A stretch of 64,000 nt of DNA from Mesorhizobium sp. YC-39 (GCF_025753795.1 NZ_JAOWPS010000001.1:1240001-1304000); one strand, 5' to 3'. Positions 1-9,080 are shown, counted from the first letter of the stretch. Notes: a model not told the origin generated them from the sequence alone. Numbers and translations are program-made.

Positions 1-156
1 CATCCTGCTTTCGAGAAGACGATCGTCGACTACCGTCACGCCGGACCCTCAACCTTGCCGCGCGACAGCCTACTAAAAAACCAGCGCGATGCGAATGGAT
101 TGCCGTCGAAAGTGTCTGCCGGCACAGCAGAGATGCTTATGCTCCTGCTCGTCTAG
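1..156 (+). CDS. C-terminal end of an unidentified protein (partial)
   Basis: Frame 1 is open from the window edge for 51 codons and stops at 154-156. The readable tail contains HPAFEKTIVDYRH and ends in a short Leu/Met-rich stretch. Its stop shares the palindromic CTAG at 153-156 with the stop of the convergent DUF2182 gene, an arrangement typical of tail-to-tail genes. I do not recognise the family, and the start lies outside the window. An open frame of this length can occur by chance in GC-rich DNA, so this is tentative. Confidence 0.35.
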   Translation, partial: HPAFEKTIVDYRHAGPSTLPRDSLLKNQRDANGLPSKVSAGTAEMLMLLLV

Positions 157-1022
157 CCGCCCATCCAAGGCATATCGATCGCCCCTAGCGATACAACGAT
201 CCCGAGGGCCACCAAAGCAACGCCCAAACTACCTTCGAAGCGGCGGCCACGGGGCAGCAGCTTCTCGACGAAGACGAGCAGCGTCAAAAGCAGCATCCAG
301 GCGACGCTCATGACGCCGGTCGCGACCAGCACGGCAAACAGCGCCCAGCAGCAGCCAAAGCAATAGAGACCGTGGCGTAGCCCCATCTCGAGCGCGCCAA
401 CACGCCCGTCGCGCCAGTGCTGCACAACGAAAGCGAGCGGCGAACGGCAATGGCTGAGGCAAATGTGCTTGAGGGTCGTGAATTGGTAGAGCCCGGCGAC
501 GCCAAGCGTGGCGCCTAGTGCGAGCGGTGCCCATTTCGAACGCTGGGGTGGATCGAGGCTCGTTGCAACGTCGCTGCCGAGCTGGACCAAGACATATACG
601 ACAAGGCCCACCGCTGCCCAAACGAGCAGATAGCCCGCGACGAAGGTCCACGTCGGGATGGCCACATGCTGTTCGCGCCTAGCCTGCGCCGCCGCGAACA
701 TAAATATCATGGGCGCCGCAGCTGGGAGCATCATGGCCGCCATCATCACAGTCCACACAGCGAGAAAAGCGGCGGCGCCGGCAAATGACCAGTCGTCGGC
801 GGCAATTCCGGCCATCGCCATGCCTGCCATGCCTTCCATACCCTCCATACCGCCGCGCACGGCAATGCCCATGGGCATATCCATGCTGAAGGTCTGGTAG
901 AGGGTGAGCGTCCACGCCGCTGCGGTAAGCCCGACGAGCGATGCGAGTAGACCGAGCGGGATGCCGCGCAAATTCCGGGTGAACCGCCGCGATTTCCCGG
1001 GGAACGCCTCAGCCATCGTCAC
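153..1022 (-). CDS. DUF2182 integral membrane protein
   Basis: A 289-residue multi-pass membrane protein of the DUF2182 family, annotated in genomes as a predicted metal-binding membrane protein; the biochemical role is not established. About six hydrophobic segments are visible, including ones near residues 25-45, 75-105 and 120-145. A Met/Gly-rich stretch with repeated GMEGM and GMAGM units lies near residues 50-75, and a HICLSHCRSP motif near 185 could bind metal. It starts 3 nt after the stop of the DUF1326 gene, so the two form an operon; these families commonly occur together. The Met-rich loop hints at copper or another soft metal, which is inference. Confidence 0.8.
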   Translation of the reverse strand: MTMAEAFPGKSRRFTRNLRGIPLGLLASLVGLTAAAWTLTLYQTFSMDMPMGIAVRGGMEGMEGMAGMAMAGIAADDWSFAGAAAFLAVWTVMMAAMMLPAAAPMIFMFAAAQARREQHVAIPTWTFVAGYLLVWAAVGLVVYVLVQLGSDVATSLDPPQRSKWAPLALGATLGVAGLYQFTTLKHICLSHCRSPLAFVVQHWRDGRVGALEMGLRHGLYCFGCCWALFAVLVATGVMSVAWMLLLTLLVFVEKLLPRGRRFEGSLGVALVALGIVVSLGAIDMPWMGG

Positions 1023-1025
1023 GCC

Positions 1026-1664
1026 CTAGTTCGGGCCGGTCCAGTCGAACGGAATGTGCTTGCTCGAGCGGGCCGTGCCAGTCCAGTCGAGCCCGAACCC
1101 TCTGGTGCTCACCTCGACAGAACGCCCCCAGGTGGCAACCTGGCCCGGGCCGACCTCCGAACCCGGCGGGTTGATCGTCTGCACCCGCTTGCCAGGTAGT
1201 GTGGTGGGACCGGAAAGTGCCTCGGCGCGCCCAACGACCAGGCCAGGAATTTCGACTCGCCAGGTGGCCAGGTCGCCCGCCACCTCGAAAGTGATTGGCA
1301 CGAACTCAATGCCGCGCATCTCGCCGATATTAGCGGCAAAGCCCGCCGGCCAGCCGCCGGCGTGGCCGCCGAAGATCACCTGCAGGGCTTCGCGCTGCTG
1401 CTCATCCGCCTTCTCGTCGAGATACATGCCCATCACGGCCTTTGCCTCGCCAGCCCATAGATTGCCTTCGAACTCGCCGAGCGCCACCAGCGTCAGGTCG
1501 TCGAGCTTCACGCCGCCATACTGACCCTCACGCATATGCCAGGCGAGCACGCCCTGGCAATGATTGCCCGTTGGCCGCTGGGCGAACTCGCAAGGGCAAG
1601 GGATGTCGCAGCTGCAGATGTCGAACCAGTCGCCTGCGAGCCGCCATTGAGGCACTACATTCAT
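1026..1664 (-). CDS. DUF1326 domain protein
   Basis: A 212-residue soluble protein of the DUF1326 family. The N-terminus carries the characteristic cysteine cluster (DICSCDIPCPCEF, residues 16-28), likely a metal or redox site, followed by NHCQG and VLAWH motifs. The start at 1664 is supported by a GGAGG Shine-Dalgarno about 6 nt upstream. It is the first gene of a two-gene operon with DUF2182; no experimentally defined function is known to me. The upstream 140 bp separates it from a decayed gene on the same strand and is the probable promoter. Confidence 0.8.
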   Translation of the reverse strand: MNVVPQWRLAGDWFDICSCDIPCPCEFAQRPTGNHCQGVLAWHMREGQYGGVKLDDLTLVALGEFEGNLWAGEAKAVMGMYLDEKADEQQREALQVIFGGHAGGWPAGFAANIGEMRGIEFVPITFEVAGDLATWRVEIPGLVVGRAEALSGPTTLPGKRVQTINPPGSEVGPGQVATWGRSVEVSTRGFGLDWTGTARSSKHIPFDWTGPN

Positions 1665-1808
1665 GGCTCATCCTCCGGAGATTGGGTCTACTTATACGTC
1701 GAAGACTGGTCGCGCTCCAGCAGTTCGTGCGTCGCCCCGCTGACTTTGATGGACTGGCTCCCACACTGGTGCCCGAGCGGTGCACACCAAACCTGCAGCT
1801 GGGCCGCT

Positions 1809-2091
1809 TCAGGTCCGGATCTCGACGACGGACGTGCCGGAGACGGGATCAGTCATCCCGAGGTCGCCGCCGAGATGCTCCAGCATATCGCGCATCGTAT
1901 CGAGAAGGCCGATCATCTGGGGCCGCGGCGAGACTGTCCATGTCCGACGACGCAGAAAGTTCGGTCGCCGGTCCTGACGAGCGAGGCTTTGCGGAAGCCC
2001 TTGACGTCGAGCGTCGCCTTCTTACGCGCGCCGATGAATGCCTGTTCCTTGCCGGGCTTGGTGCGAAACCGAACGACATTTAAGCGGTCAT
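1809..2091 (-). pseudogene. Decayed small monooxygenase-like (ABM/dimeric alpha-beta barrel) gene
   Basis: Reading the minus strand across three frames gives a continuous small protein: VVRFRTKPGKEQAF, then KGFRKASLVRTGDRTFCVVG, then MDSLAAA, then QMIGLLDTMRDMLEHLGGDL and a terminal VSGTSVVEIRT with stop at 1809-1811. A good GGAGGAAGG ribosome site precedes an ATG at 2089-2091, but that frame meets TAA after three codons. At least three frame changes are needed, so the gene is broken rather than affected by one sequencing error. The pattern resembles roughly 95-residue proteins of the antibiotic-biosynthesis-monooxygenase superfamily; the family name is a judgement from memory. Confidence 0.6.
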
Positions 2092-2131
2092 GCCTTCCTC
2101 CAATCCAAAGGGAAATTGATGATTGACCAGG

Positions 2132-3208
2132 CTACGGGCGAGCCTCCAGAACCATGTTGAACGGCGTCTCGGTGGCGCGGCGGAAGCGGCGGAAGCCGCC
2201 GCCGATAACCACCTTGCGCAGCCTGGTCTCGCCCGCCTGGGCGCCGAGCCCGAGGCCAACCTCCTGCGACAGCGAGGCAGGTGTGCAGATGAAGGTCGAG
2301 GCGGCGTAATAGATGCGGCCAACCGGATTGAGGTTCGCTGAAAGCTTGTCGTGAGCGAAGGGTTCGACGATCATCCAGGTGCCGTCCGGCTTCAGCGCCT
2401 TGTGCACATGCCTGGCAGCACCCTCCGGATCGCCCATGTCATGCAGGCAGTCGAAGAAGGCGACGAGATCGTAGGTGCCCGGAAAGTCCTTGGCCGCCGC
2501 CACTTCGAAGCGGGTGTTGCCGGCGACGCCGGCCTCTCTGGCTGCGGCGCGCGCCCGTTCGACTGATGGGGCATGATAGTCGAAGCCGGTGAAGCGCGAA
2601 TTCGGAAATGCCTTGGCCATGAGCACGGTCGAGGCGCCGTGGCCGCAGCCGACGTCGGCGACGTCTATGCCCTGCTCGAGCTTCTCGGCCACGCCATCGA
2701 GCGCCGGCAGCCAGGAGCCGATCAGATTGGCGTTGTAGCCCGGGCGGAAGAACCGTTCCGTGCCGCGAAACAGGCAGGCGCTGTGATCGTGCCAGCCAAG
2801 CCCTTTGCCGGTGCGAAACGCCTGCCGCACCTTTTCTTCGTCAAGCCATAGCGTCGAGACGACCTCGAAGGCGCCGGCCATGAAGGCGGGGCTGTCCTCG
2901 TTGACGAAGACCTGTTCCTGCTCGGGGCTGAGGTAGAAGCTGTCGCTGGCCTCGTCGTATTCGACATAGCCGGCGGCCGCCTGCGCCGAAAGCCATTCGC
3001 GGACCAGCCGCTCCTGCGTGCCGGTGTTTGCGGCAAGCTGCCCGGCGGTCATCTTGCCGCCCTCGCTCATCGCCGAGAACAGCCCGAGCCTGTCTCCCAG
3101 CAGCACGGCCGCCCCCGTGGTGATGGCACCGAGATCGCCGACCATCTTTCCCAGCAGGGCCTCCAGCTTTTCCTGGTCGGGCTGCTTGTCCTTGTTGCGC
3201 TCCAGCAT
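2132..3208 (-). CDS. Class I SAM-dependent methyltransferase
   Basis: A 358-residue protein with an N-terminal winged-helix/dimerisation region (about residues 10-110, with LGAITTGAAVLLGDRLGLF) and a C-terminal Rossmann methyltransferase domain. The SAM motif I is VADVGCGHGAS near residue 180, followed by FTGFDYHAPSVERA and the motif IV-like FFDCLHDMGDPEG. The start at 3208 (MLERNKDK) is preferred over longer versions because GGAGG lies 8 nt upstream. It is divergent from a LysR gene at 3381, and the 170 bp between them is likely a shared regulatory region. The substrate is unknown; the layout is that of O-methyltransferase-like enzymes acting on small molecules. Confidence 0.8.
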   Translation of the reverse strand: MLERNKDKQPDQEKLEALLGKMVGDLGAITTGAAVLLGDRLGLFSAMSEGGKMTAGQLAANTGTQERLVREWLSAQAAAGYVEYDEASDSFYLSPEQEQVFVNEDSPAFMAGAFEVVSTLWLDEEKVRQAFRTGKGLGWHDHSACLFRGTERFFRPGYNANLIGSWLPALDGVAEKLEQGIDVADVGCGHGASTVLMAKAFPNSRFTGFDYHAPSVERARAAAREAGVAGNTRFEVAAAKDFPGTYDLVAFFDCLHDMGDPEGAARHVHKALKPDGTWMIVEPFAHDKLSANLNPVGRIYYAASTFICTPASLSQEVGLGLGAQAGETRLRKVVIGGGFRRFRRATETPFNMVLEARP

Positions 3209-3380
3209 CGGCTTTTCCTCCGGCCCGATCCCAAATATCGGCCCAAGGCTGCACGCCTGATCCCGCCGCCGGGATGGGCTCGCCATGGACAGCGGAGAAA
3301 GTTTACCTAAGGATAGCACCTGCCGATAATGCCGAGTTCTGATTGCGGCGATGCAAGCCGGGCATCAGCGGGGATGTGTC

Positions 3381-4286
3381 ATGGAAATGCACGAAATTCG
3401 TTATTTTCTGGCCGCCTGCCAGACGCTCAACTTTCGCCAGGCGGCGGACCTGGTGCATATCACTCAGCCTGCGCTCACCCGCGCCATACAGAAGCTGGAA
3501 GCGGAACTCGGCGGCCTGCTCTTCCATCGCGACAAGAGCCATGTCCAACTAAGCGATTTCGGCAGGCTGATGCGAAGCCACCTCGACGAGATCGCGCAGC
3601 GTTCGGAGCACGCCAAACGCACCGCCAGAAACTTCCTGTCGCTTGAGACAGCGCCGGTGACGCTGGGCGTGATGTGCACCATCGGCCCGCTGCGCTTTAT
3701 CGGTTTCCTCAACGCGTTTCGCGAGCGCTTTCCGGGCATTGAGGTGACCGTGATTGAGGGCGCCGCCGACCACCTCACCGATCTTCTGCTGAAGGGCAAG
3801 CTGGACATTGCGCTGTTGGCACGGCCCGAGCCCTTCGACCACCGGTTGAAGGCGGAGCCGGTCTATGCGGAGCGCTTCGGGCTTGCCTTTTCAACAGGGC
3901 ATCCATTCGAGACGCGCAACACGCTACAACTCGCGGACGTGCGCAGCGAGCCCTATCTCGAGCGCATCAACTGTGAATACGGCAACCATATAGACGAGCT
4001 CTGCCAAAACCTCGGCTTCGAGATCAAGAGCGCCTATCGCAGCGAGCGTGAGGACTGGATCCTGGCTATGGTAGCCGCGGGAATGGGCGTCTGCTTCATC
4101 GCGGAATTCTCCGCCAGCCAGCCGGGCGTCTGCCACAGGCTGGTCGTCGACCCAGAGATCGTGCGCGAGGTGTCACTGGTCTCCGTCGCGGATCGCCTGC
4201 CTTCGCCCGCCATCTCCGCATTTGCTAAGGCGGTGATGGAGTATGACTGGCACATACCGATGACAGCGGAATCGACTGGTCTTTAA
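3381..4286 (+). CDS. LysR-family transcriptional regulator
   Basis: A 301-residue LysR-type regulator. The winged helix-turn-helix occupies residues 1-60 (HEIRYFLAACQTLNFRQAAD; VHITQPALTRAIQKLE), and a periplasmic-binding-like effector domain fills the rest, including VTLGVMCTIGPLRF. The ATG at 3381 gives the canonical MEMHEIRYF start. It is divergent from the methyltransferase at 3208, which is the usual LysR target arrangement. It shares the distinctive GVMCTIGP motif and the SEREDWI..MVAAGMGVCFI segment with the LysR at 10375, so the two are recent paralogues. Confidence 0.9.
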   Translation: MEMHEIRYFLAACQTLNFRQAADLVHITQPALTRAIQKLEAELGGLLFHRDKSHVQLSDFGRLMRSHLDEIAQRSEHAKRTARNFLSLETAPVTLGVMCTIGPLRFIGFLNAFRERFPGIEVTVIEGAADHLTDLLLKGKLDIALLARPEPFDHRLKAEPVYAERFGLAFSTGHPFETRNTLQLADVRSEPYLERINCEYGNHIDELCQNLGFEIKSAYRSEREDWILAMVAAGMGVCFIAEFSASQPGVCHRLVVDPEIVREVSLVSVADRLPSPAISAFAKAVMEYDWHIPMTAESTGL

Positions 4287-4420
4287 GTCCACAGTCCCGC
4301 CTTCAGCGTCAGCAAACAGGCGCCATACGATCACATCTTCGTGTCGACGTAACTGACCCTAATTTCCAGCGAAGCCTCGAATGGGGCAACTGTGCCCCTC
4401 AAAAAATGGGAGTATTCCGA

Positions 4421-4720
4421 ATGTATTCGTTCAAGATCTTTGTCGCCGTCAGCATTGCCACTCTTTGCGCCTCGCAGGCATTTGCCGAAGACACAATGGG
4501 CACGATGTCCATGATGAAGGGCGGGCAAGTGACAGCCGTCATGCCCGATGGGCATATGGGCACCATGATGCCGGACGCCAAGATGAGCGCCGAAATGATG
4601 AAAATGGCCAAGCCGATCAAGCATTGCATGATGATGATGACCGACGCCAAGGGCAAAACCTACATGGTCGATACATCGACCAAGAAGGCCCAGGCCGAGT
4701 GTGAAAAAATGGCGATGTGA
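4421..4720 (+). CDS. Methionine-rich secreted protein
   Basis: A 99-residue protein with an N-terminal signal peptide (MYSFKIFVAVSIATLCASQAF cleaved near AFA-ED). The mature part is extremely rich in Met and has His and Cys at IKHCMMMM and AECEK. This composition resembles periplasmic proteins that bind Cu(I) through Met thioethers, but no named family was recognised. The start at 4421 gives a clean signal peptide; an in-frame ATG at 4406 is possible. It stands alone between a LysR gene and a ClC gene. A copper role is inference from composition and from the bufferin operon nearby. Confidence 0.7.
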   Translation: MYSFKIFVAVSIATLCASQAFAEDTMGTMSMMKGGQVTAVMPDGHMGTMMPDAKMSAEMMKMAKPIKHCMMMMTDAKGKTYMVDTSTKKAQAECEKMAM

Positions 4721-4910
4721 GGAGTCATCGCGCCCAGTCAATGCTTCCATCCCGCCGGCCCGCGCGCCAGCTGGATGTCCCATCGATCCTGCGCTATCGA
4801 AATCATGTCACTACGCTGGTTGCTGATCCTCGCCAGCCCTAGCTACTGCTTAGCAAGGTTGATCGGCTTGGTGGGTGTGTTAGGCCGGGTCTATTACCAA
4901 GGGATCCAGC

Positions 4911-6256
4911 ATGGCACGTAAATCGCGACGACATCCGATGCTGCGGCGCTCGCAGGCGATGTGGGTTTCGCGACGCGTGTGGCAGCCGCGTATTGTCTTT
5001 TGGGCAGGCGCCATTTCGATCGGACTGATCAGCGTGCTGTTCGCCGTGCTTGCCGACCAGGCTCAGGCGCTGTTCCATACCGTCATCGGCAGCGGTGGCG
5101 GCTGGCGCTTTTACCTGCCGCTGGTCATGACGCCGCTCGGCTTCGTTCTTTGCGCCTGGCTTGCGCATTCCTTCTTTCCACGCTCGCAGGGCAGCGGAAT
5201 TCCGCAGGCTATCGCCGCGCGCCATCTGCGCGATGACGATGACCGCAGCCACATCCTGTCGTTGCGGCTGATGGTGGGCAAGATCGCGCTCACCGTCATC
5301 GGTCTCGGCTGCGGGGCCTCGATTGGCCGGGAGGGACCGACAGTGCAGGTCGGCGCCTCCTTGATGCTGCAGGTCGCGCGCTGGGGCGGCGTAGCGCAGG
5401 CGCGCGGGCTGATCCTGGCCGGGTCGGCGGCCGGCATAGCGGCGGCCTTCAACACACCGCTTGCCGGCATTGTCTTCGCTATCGAGGAGATGGGCCGCGC
5501 CTATGAATCCCGCACCAATGGGCTGGTGTTAATGGCCTCGCCGGACTCGCCTCGTTGGGCCTGGTCGGAAACTACACTTACTTCGGCGTAGCCAAAGAAA
5601 CAGTGGCCTTTGCCAGCGACTGGCCGCTGGTGCTTGCCTGCGGCATCATCGGCGGCGGCGTGGGGGCGATGTTTTCGCTGCTGGCGCTGAAGGCGTTGCG
5701 CCGCATCCGGCGCTGGAACGCGTTGCAGCCGCTCTGGCGCACACTGGTTGTGGCAAGCATTTGCGGGCTGGCGGTGGCCGCCATCGGGATAGCCTCGAAT
5801 GGCCTCACCTTCGGCACCGGCTATGCGCAGGCGCGCGGAGCCATCGAAGGCATGCCGCTGCCGGCATTCTTCTCAGCTGAGAAATTCGCGGCTGGCCTCC
5901 TTTCGATGGTTTCGGGCATTCCGGGCGGCATCTTCGCGCCATCGCTGGCCGTAGGAGCCGGCCTTGGCAGCACACTTGGCCTAATCCTCAGCGCCGCCAC
6001 TGGCACCGCTGCGCTGCTTGGAATGGCCGGCTATTTTGCCGGCGTTGTCCAGGCTCCGATGACGGCCTTCGTCATCATCCTCGAAATGACCGGCAACCAC
6101 GACAATGTCATTGCGCTGATGTGCGCGGCGATGCTGGGCTATGGCACGGCGCGACTGGTTTCGCGCGAGCCGCTTTACCATGCACTCTCGCGTGTGTTCA
6201 TCGCCGAGGCGATCCGACGACGCAGAGCAGGCGTTGATGCCCTAGCGGGCTCGTAG
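4911..6256 (+). pseudogene. ClC-type chloride channel/antiporter, frameshifted
   Basis: All ClC signatures are present but in two reading frames. Frame 1 (4911 to about 5530) has GSGIPQA, GREGPTVQVGAS and FNTPLAGIVFAIEE. The second frame (about 5530-6256) has GLAGLASLGLVGNYTYFG, SGIPGGIFAPSLAVG and GYFAGVVQAPMTAF. The switch lies just after SRTNGLVLMA near 5530. Joined, the protein would be about 445 residues, the normal ClC length. Either a real loss-of-function indel or a sequencing error is possible; everything else in the gene looks conserved. The start ATG at 4911 has AAGGGAT upstream. Confidence 0.8.
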
Positions 6257-6294
6257 CCGCTGCTGGGAAGGTCGGCCGCAGAAGCACGCGGCTT

Positions 6295-6783
6295 CTAACG
6301 TTCTGAACCGGCGCTCCCGCGGTCGAAGAGGCGTTCAGCCAGACGATCAAGCGAGAGGACGCCAGCCCCGCGCGTCAGCACAAGCAGCAACAGCGACGCC
6401 CACAGCAGGTGCTCTGCCCAGTTTTCCGGATAGACGAAGATCTGGATGACAGAGACGACGCCGAGCAACATGAGGGCCGCAAGGCGTGAGAACAGTCCAA
6501 GGAAGATTAGGACCGAGCCCGTAAGTTCGGCTGCCGTCGCCAAAGGCGCCGCGATCGATGGATCGATGAGCGGCAGATTGTATTCGTTGGCGAACAGCTG
6601 CAGCGTCACCGGCCAGGATGCCAGCTTCGACTGCGCTGATTGCCAGAAGACATGTGCGACCGCGACACGTGCGGCGGACTGGATCAGAGAAAACGGAATG
6701 TGTTCGGGTTGCCTGATAATACGCTTGTAGAGGCCGACAAAGGCGGCCGGGTTGGACAAGGATTGCTCCGATATTGCGGTCAT
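6295..6783 (-). CDS. DoxX-family membrane protein of the bufferin operon
   Basis: A 162-residue DoxX/DUF417-like protein with four hydrophobic helices (near residues 40-55, 80-100, 105-120 and 130-145). The start at 6783 (MTAISEQSL) has GGAGA about 6 nt upstream. It lies 11 nt after the stop of the DUF2063 gene, so it is the last gene of the operon. DoxX proteins accompany DUF692/DUF2063/DUF2282 clusters in many proteobacteria; a role in membrane redox chemistry or export is proposed but not settled. The assignment as an operon member is secure, its exact job is not. Confidence 0.85.
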   Translation of the reverse strand: MTAISEQSLSNPAAFVGLYKRIIRQPEHIPFSLIQSAARVAVAHVFWQSAQSKLASWPVTLQLFANEYNLPLIDPSIAAPLATAAELTGSVLIFLGLFSRLAALMLLGVVSVIQIFVYPENWAEHLLWASLLLLVLTRGAGVLSLDRLAERLFDRGSAGSER

Positions 6784-6794
6784 GACTGTCTCCG

Positions 6795-7580
6795 TCAGTT
6801 TAAGGGGGAATTCGCGGCGACCCGCACGTTGGTGACGAGCCTGTCGCGGAACAGACGCACAAGGGCTGAAACTAGGTCGAAGGCCGGGTCGAGCGCCAAG
6901 GCCCGGCCAGTGGCATGCTCGAGGCCAAAACCGTGCTTCAGCGAATGCCAGAAGGCGAAGCTCGCGCGGTCGAGCAGAAAAAGCCGCACGTAGTTCCCCG
7001 ATCGCCACAACGCCACGCGCTCGGGGCGTCTTGTCCAGGTGATGTTTTCGTCGACCACCGTCTCCTGTTGATGCGCCATCCATACCGACAGGATCGACCA
7101 GTGCGAGACGATCAGTCGCAGTGAGGGCTGGAGCAGGATATCCGGCGACAGCCCAAGGTCGGTGTTGTCGTATTCTGCGAGGCTGCGGGGCGGCAGCGAA
7201 GCTGTATCGAGCGCCTCCGCTATGGTCCATTCGAGCCGCGCCGTTTCGGCGACGATCGGCATGTCGGACAGCGTGTCGATCGTCTTCAGGTAGCGCGGGA
7301 AGCCGGCCCCATAGCGCGAAAGACGCGATTCAACCGGCGGATGGCTTCGAATGAACTCGCTCGCCACGTAACGGAAGAAGCGTTCGTCTATCAGCCGGAC
7401 GGTGACGGGAAACACCGCCATCAGCGCCGCGGTGAGCGAACTGCGCGTGTTGTTTTGGTAGATGCGCAGGCGGGCCAGTGGATCGGCTTTGCCGGCGGTC
7501 AGCGTTTTCGCGGAGACCATTGGTTCCATGGCAAGCACCGAGCGCGCAATGGTGGTCTGCAGGTTTTCAAGCGGCAACAT
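6795..7580 (-). CDS. bufC: DUF2063 protein (BufC/HvfC-type partner of the MNIO enzyme)
   Basis: A 261-residue protein of the DUF2063 family, often labelled putative DNA-binding but in RiPP clusters known as the partner that delivers the precursor peptide to the DUF692 enzyme. The N-terminus has the family pattern RLRIYQNNTRSSLTAAL..FPVTVRLI, and the middle has HPPVESRLSRYGAGFPRYL. Its ATG at 7580 lies inside the end of the DUF692 gene (14 nt overlap), implying translational coupling. The symbol follows the Caulobacter bufferin naming and is by analogy. Confidence 0.85.
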   Translation of the reverse strand: MLPLENLQTTIARSVLAMEPMVSAKTLTAGKADPLARLRIYQNNTRSSLTAALMAVFPVTVRLIDERFFRYVASEFIRSHPPVESRLSRYGAGFPRYLKTIDTLSDMPIVAETARLEWTIAEALDTASLPPRSLAEYDNTDLGLSPDILLQPSLRLIVSHWSILSVWMAHQQETVVDENITWTRRPERVALWRSGNYVRLFLLDRASFAFWHSLKHGFGLEHATGRALALDPAFDLVSALVRLFRDRLVTNVRVAANSPLN

Positions 7581-8592
7581 CGTATCCTCCTTCCATTGGC
7601 GTCAACGCTACCGGTATGGCTGCTCCGGCCTTGGCGGCAGCGAATGCTGCTAGCACTGGCATGCTGGTCCCCACGCTTTCGAAGGGGGTGAGGGACATCG
7701 GTCGGGGTTTGGCTGCCTCGGCTTGTCTCGCAGCCTGCTTGCGGTTGAATATGATCGAAGCGGTGAGCATGTCGGCCCACATGGCTTCGCCAAGGAGCAC
7801 ATCGAGAACCGGGACATCGGTGTCCCATTCGATCAGCGTGGGACGCGGTCCGAGCCGGCTTATGGCATGCTGATAGAGCGCCCAGACGACAGGCGGCACG
7901 CGCGAGCCATGATCGTCGATGAGCACAGTGTCGGCTCCGACCTGATTGGTTGCGTGACCGGCAAGATGGATCTCGCCGATTGCCGCGGCTGGCAGCGCAT
8001 CGACGAAGGCTTTGGCGTCATATTGCAAATTGTGCGCCGAGACCTGGACGTTGTTGACGTCCAGCAGCAGACCGCAGCCGGTCCGTGCTACGAGCTCGGC
8101 CAGGAATTCGGCCTCGTTCATCGAGGAGTCCGCAAAGGCGACATAAGCAGACAGATTTTCGATCAGCACCTGCCGCTTCAGCGTGTCCTGGACCGCCGCG
8201 ACATTGCGTGCCACGATCCCCAGCGCCTCTTCGTCATAGCGTAGCGGCAGCAGATCGTTCAGATAGGCACCGTCCGCGACACTCCAGGCGAGATGCTCGG
8301 AAACCAGATCGGGCTGGAAGCGCTCACAAACCCTGCGCAGTCGCTCCAGATGATCACGGTCAACTCCTCTAGCACTGCCCAACGACAAGCCAACGCCATG
8401 CACCGATAGCGGATAGATCTGGCGCAGCCGTTCCAGCGCCTCGGTGCTGGGGCCGTCCCCCATGTAGTTCTCGGCATGAACCTCGAGCCAGCCGGCGGAA
8501 GGTCTTCGCGTCAGCATTTCTCTGATGTGAGGCGAGCGAAGACCGATGCCCGCTGATGCGGGGATCGCGAGGGGCTGAAACGCACGGGACAT
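7567..8592 (-). CDS. bufB: DUF692 multinuclear non-heme iron oxygenase (MNIO), bufferin-modifying
   Basis: A 341-residue TIM-barrel enzyme of the DUF692/MNIO family, which uses two or three iron ions to modify cysteines in precursor peptides. The typical metal-ligand segments are all visible: VHAENYMG, SVHGVGLSLGS, LVSEHLAW, LIENLSAY, LLLDVNNV, IHLAGHA, LIDDHGSRVP and IEWDTDVP. ATG 8592 is chosen because it gives the normal N-terminus (..IPASAGIGLRSPHIREML); upstream of it lies the 44-nt gap to the precursor gene. It sits second in the operon. Cysteine-to-5-thiooxazole conversion is known for bufferin homologues and inferred here. Confidence 0.9.
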   Translation of the reverse strand: MSRAFQPLAIPASAGIGLRSPHIREMLTRRPSAGWLEVHAENYMGDGPSTEALERLRQIYPLSVHGVGLSLGSARGVDRDHLERLRRVCERFQPDLVSEHLAWSVADGAYLNDLLPLRYDEEALGIVARNVAAVQDTLKRQVLIENLSAYVAFADSSMNEAEFLAELVARTGCGLLLDVNNVQVSAHNLQYDAKAFVDALPAAAIGEIHLAGHATNQVGADTVLIDDHGSRVPPVVWALYQHAISRLGPRPTLIEWDTDVPVLDVLLGEAMWADMLTASIIFNRKQAARQAEAAKPRPMSLTPFESVGTSMPVLAAFAAAKAGAAIPVALTPMEGGYDVAA

Positions 8593-8635
8593 CGGTCTGC
8601 TCCTTTCTAGAGGGTTGGCTCTAAGTCTGGATGGT

Positions 8636-8905
8636 TCAGGCTTTCGGCTTGTCGCTGCCGCCGGCAATCTTGGCGCAGCTGCCGGCGGGCACGTAGAGCC
8701 AGGAATCAGGCTGGTTGTCGGCTGTGGCCGTGCCGGCACAGGAATGCGTCGCGGTCTGACAGTCGTTCTGGCCGGCCTTGACCACGCCGTAGCATTTCTC
8801 GAACGAGAAACTGGGCTGGGCGGCGGGGCCACTATAGGCCGCTGTGGCGGCGAGCGAAGTGGCGGTGGCGAGGGCCGATCCGATGAGGGTCTTGGTGTTG
8901 ATCAC
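8636..8905 (-). CDS. bufA: DUF2282 precursor peptide (bufferin-like RiPP)
   Basis: An 89-residue DUF2282 protein with an unusually long signal peptide and a mature core holding four Cys, in the pattern [18 protein letters not shown] and PAGSCAKI. This is the classic bufferin/methanobactin-like layout: a Sec-exported peptide whose Cys are modified by the MNIO encoded next door, then chelates copper in the periplasm. Translation most likely starts at GTG 8905 with AGGAG about 8 nt upstream; no ATG fits. It is the first gene of the four-gene operon. Copper binding is known for characterised family members and is inferred here. Confidence 0.9.
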   Translation of the reverse strand: MINTKTLIGSALATATSLAATAAYSGPAAQPSFSFEKCYGVVKAGQNDCQTATHSCAGTATADNQPDSWLYVPAGSCAKIAGGSDKPKA

Positions 8906-9051
8906 AGTCGTATCTCCTGGTTGCGTTTCAAGGGAAAGACTGGCCTTGCGACCTGTCTGCAAGCAGTGTCCCCGATCCGAATGCCGAGCTGAAATGCTGT
9001 CTCGGCATGGATTTGATACGCGGCCACTATGTTGAAGAGGCCGCACGCAAA

Positions 9052-9080
9052 AAGCCCTCCGGCGGGGGCACGGAGGGCTT
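9052..9080 (-). terminator. Rho-independent terminator
   Basis: A perfect 10-bp inverted repeat (AAGCCCTCCG / CGGAGGGCTT) with a 9-nt loop is followed on the minus strand by a run of T (plus-strand A at 9048-9053). It lies about 55 bp past the stop of the patatin-like gene at 9135 and insulates the bufferin operon, which must therefore have its own promoter between about 8906 and 9047. Confidence 0.85.
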
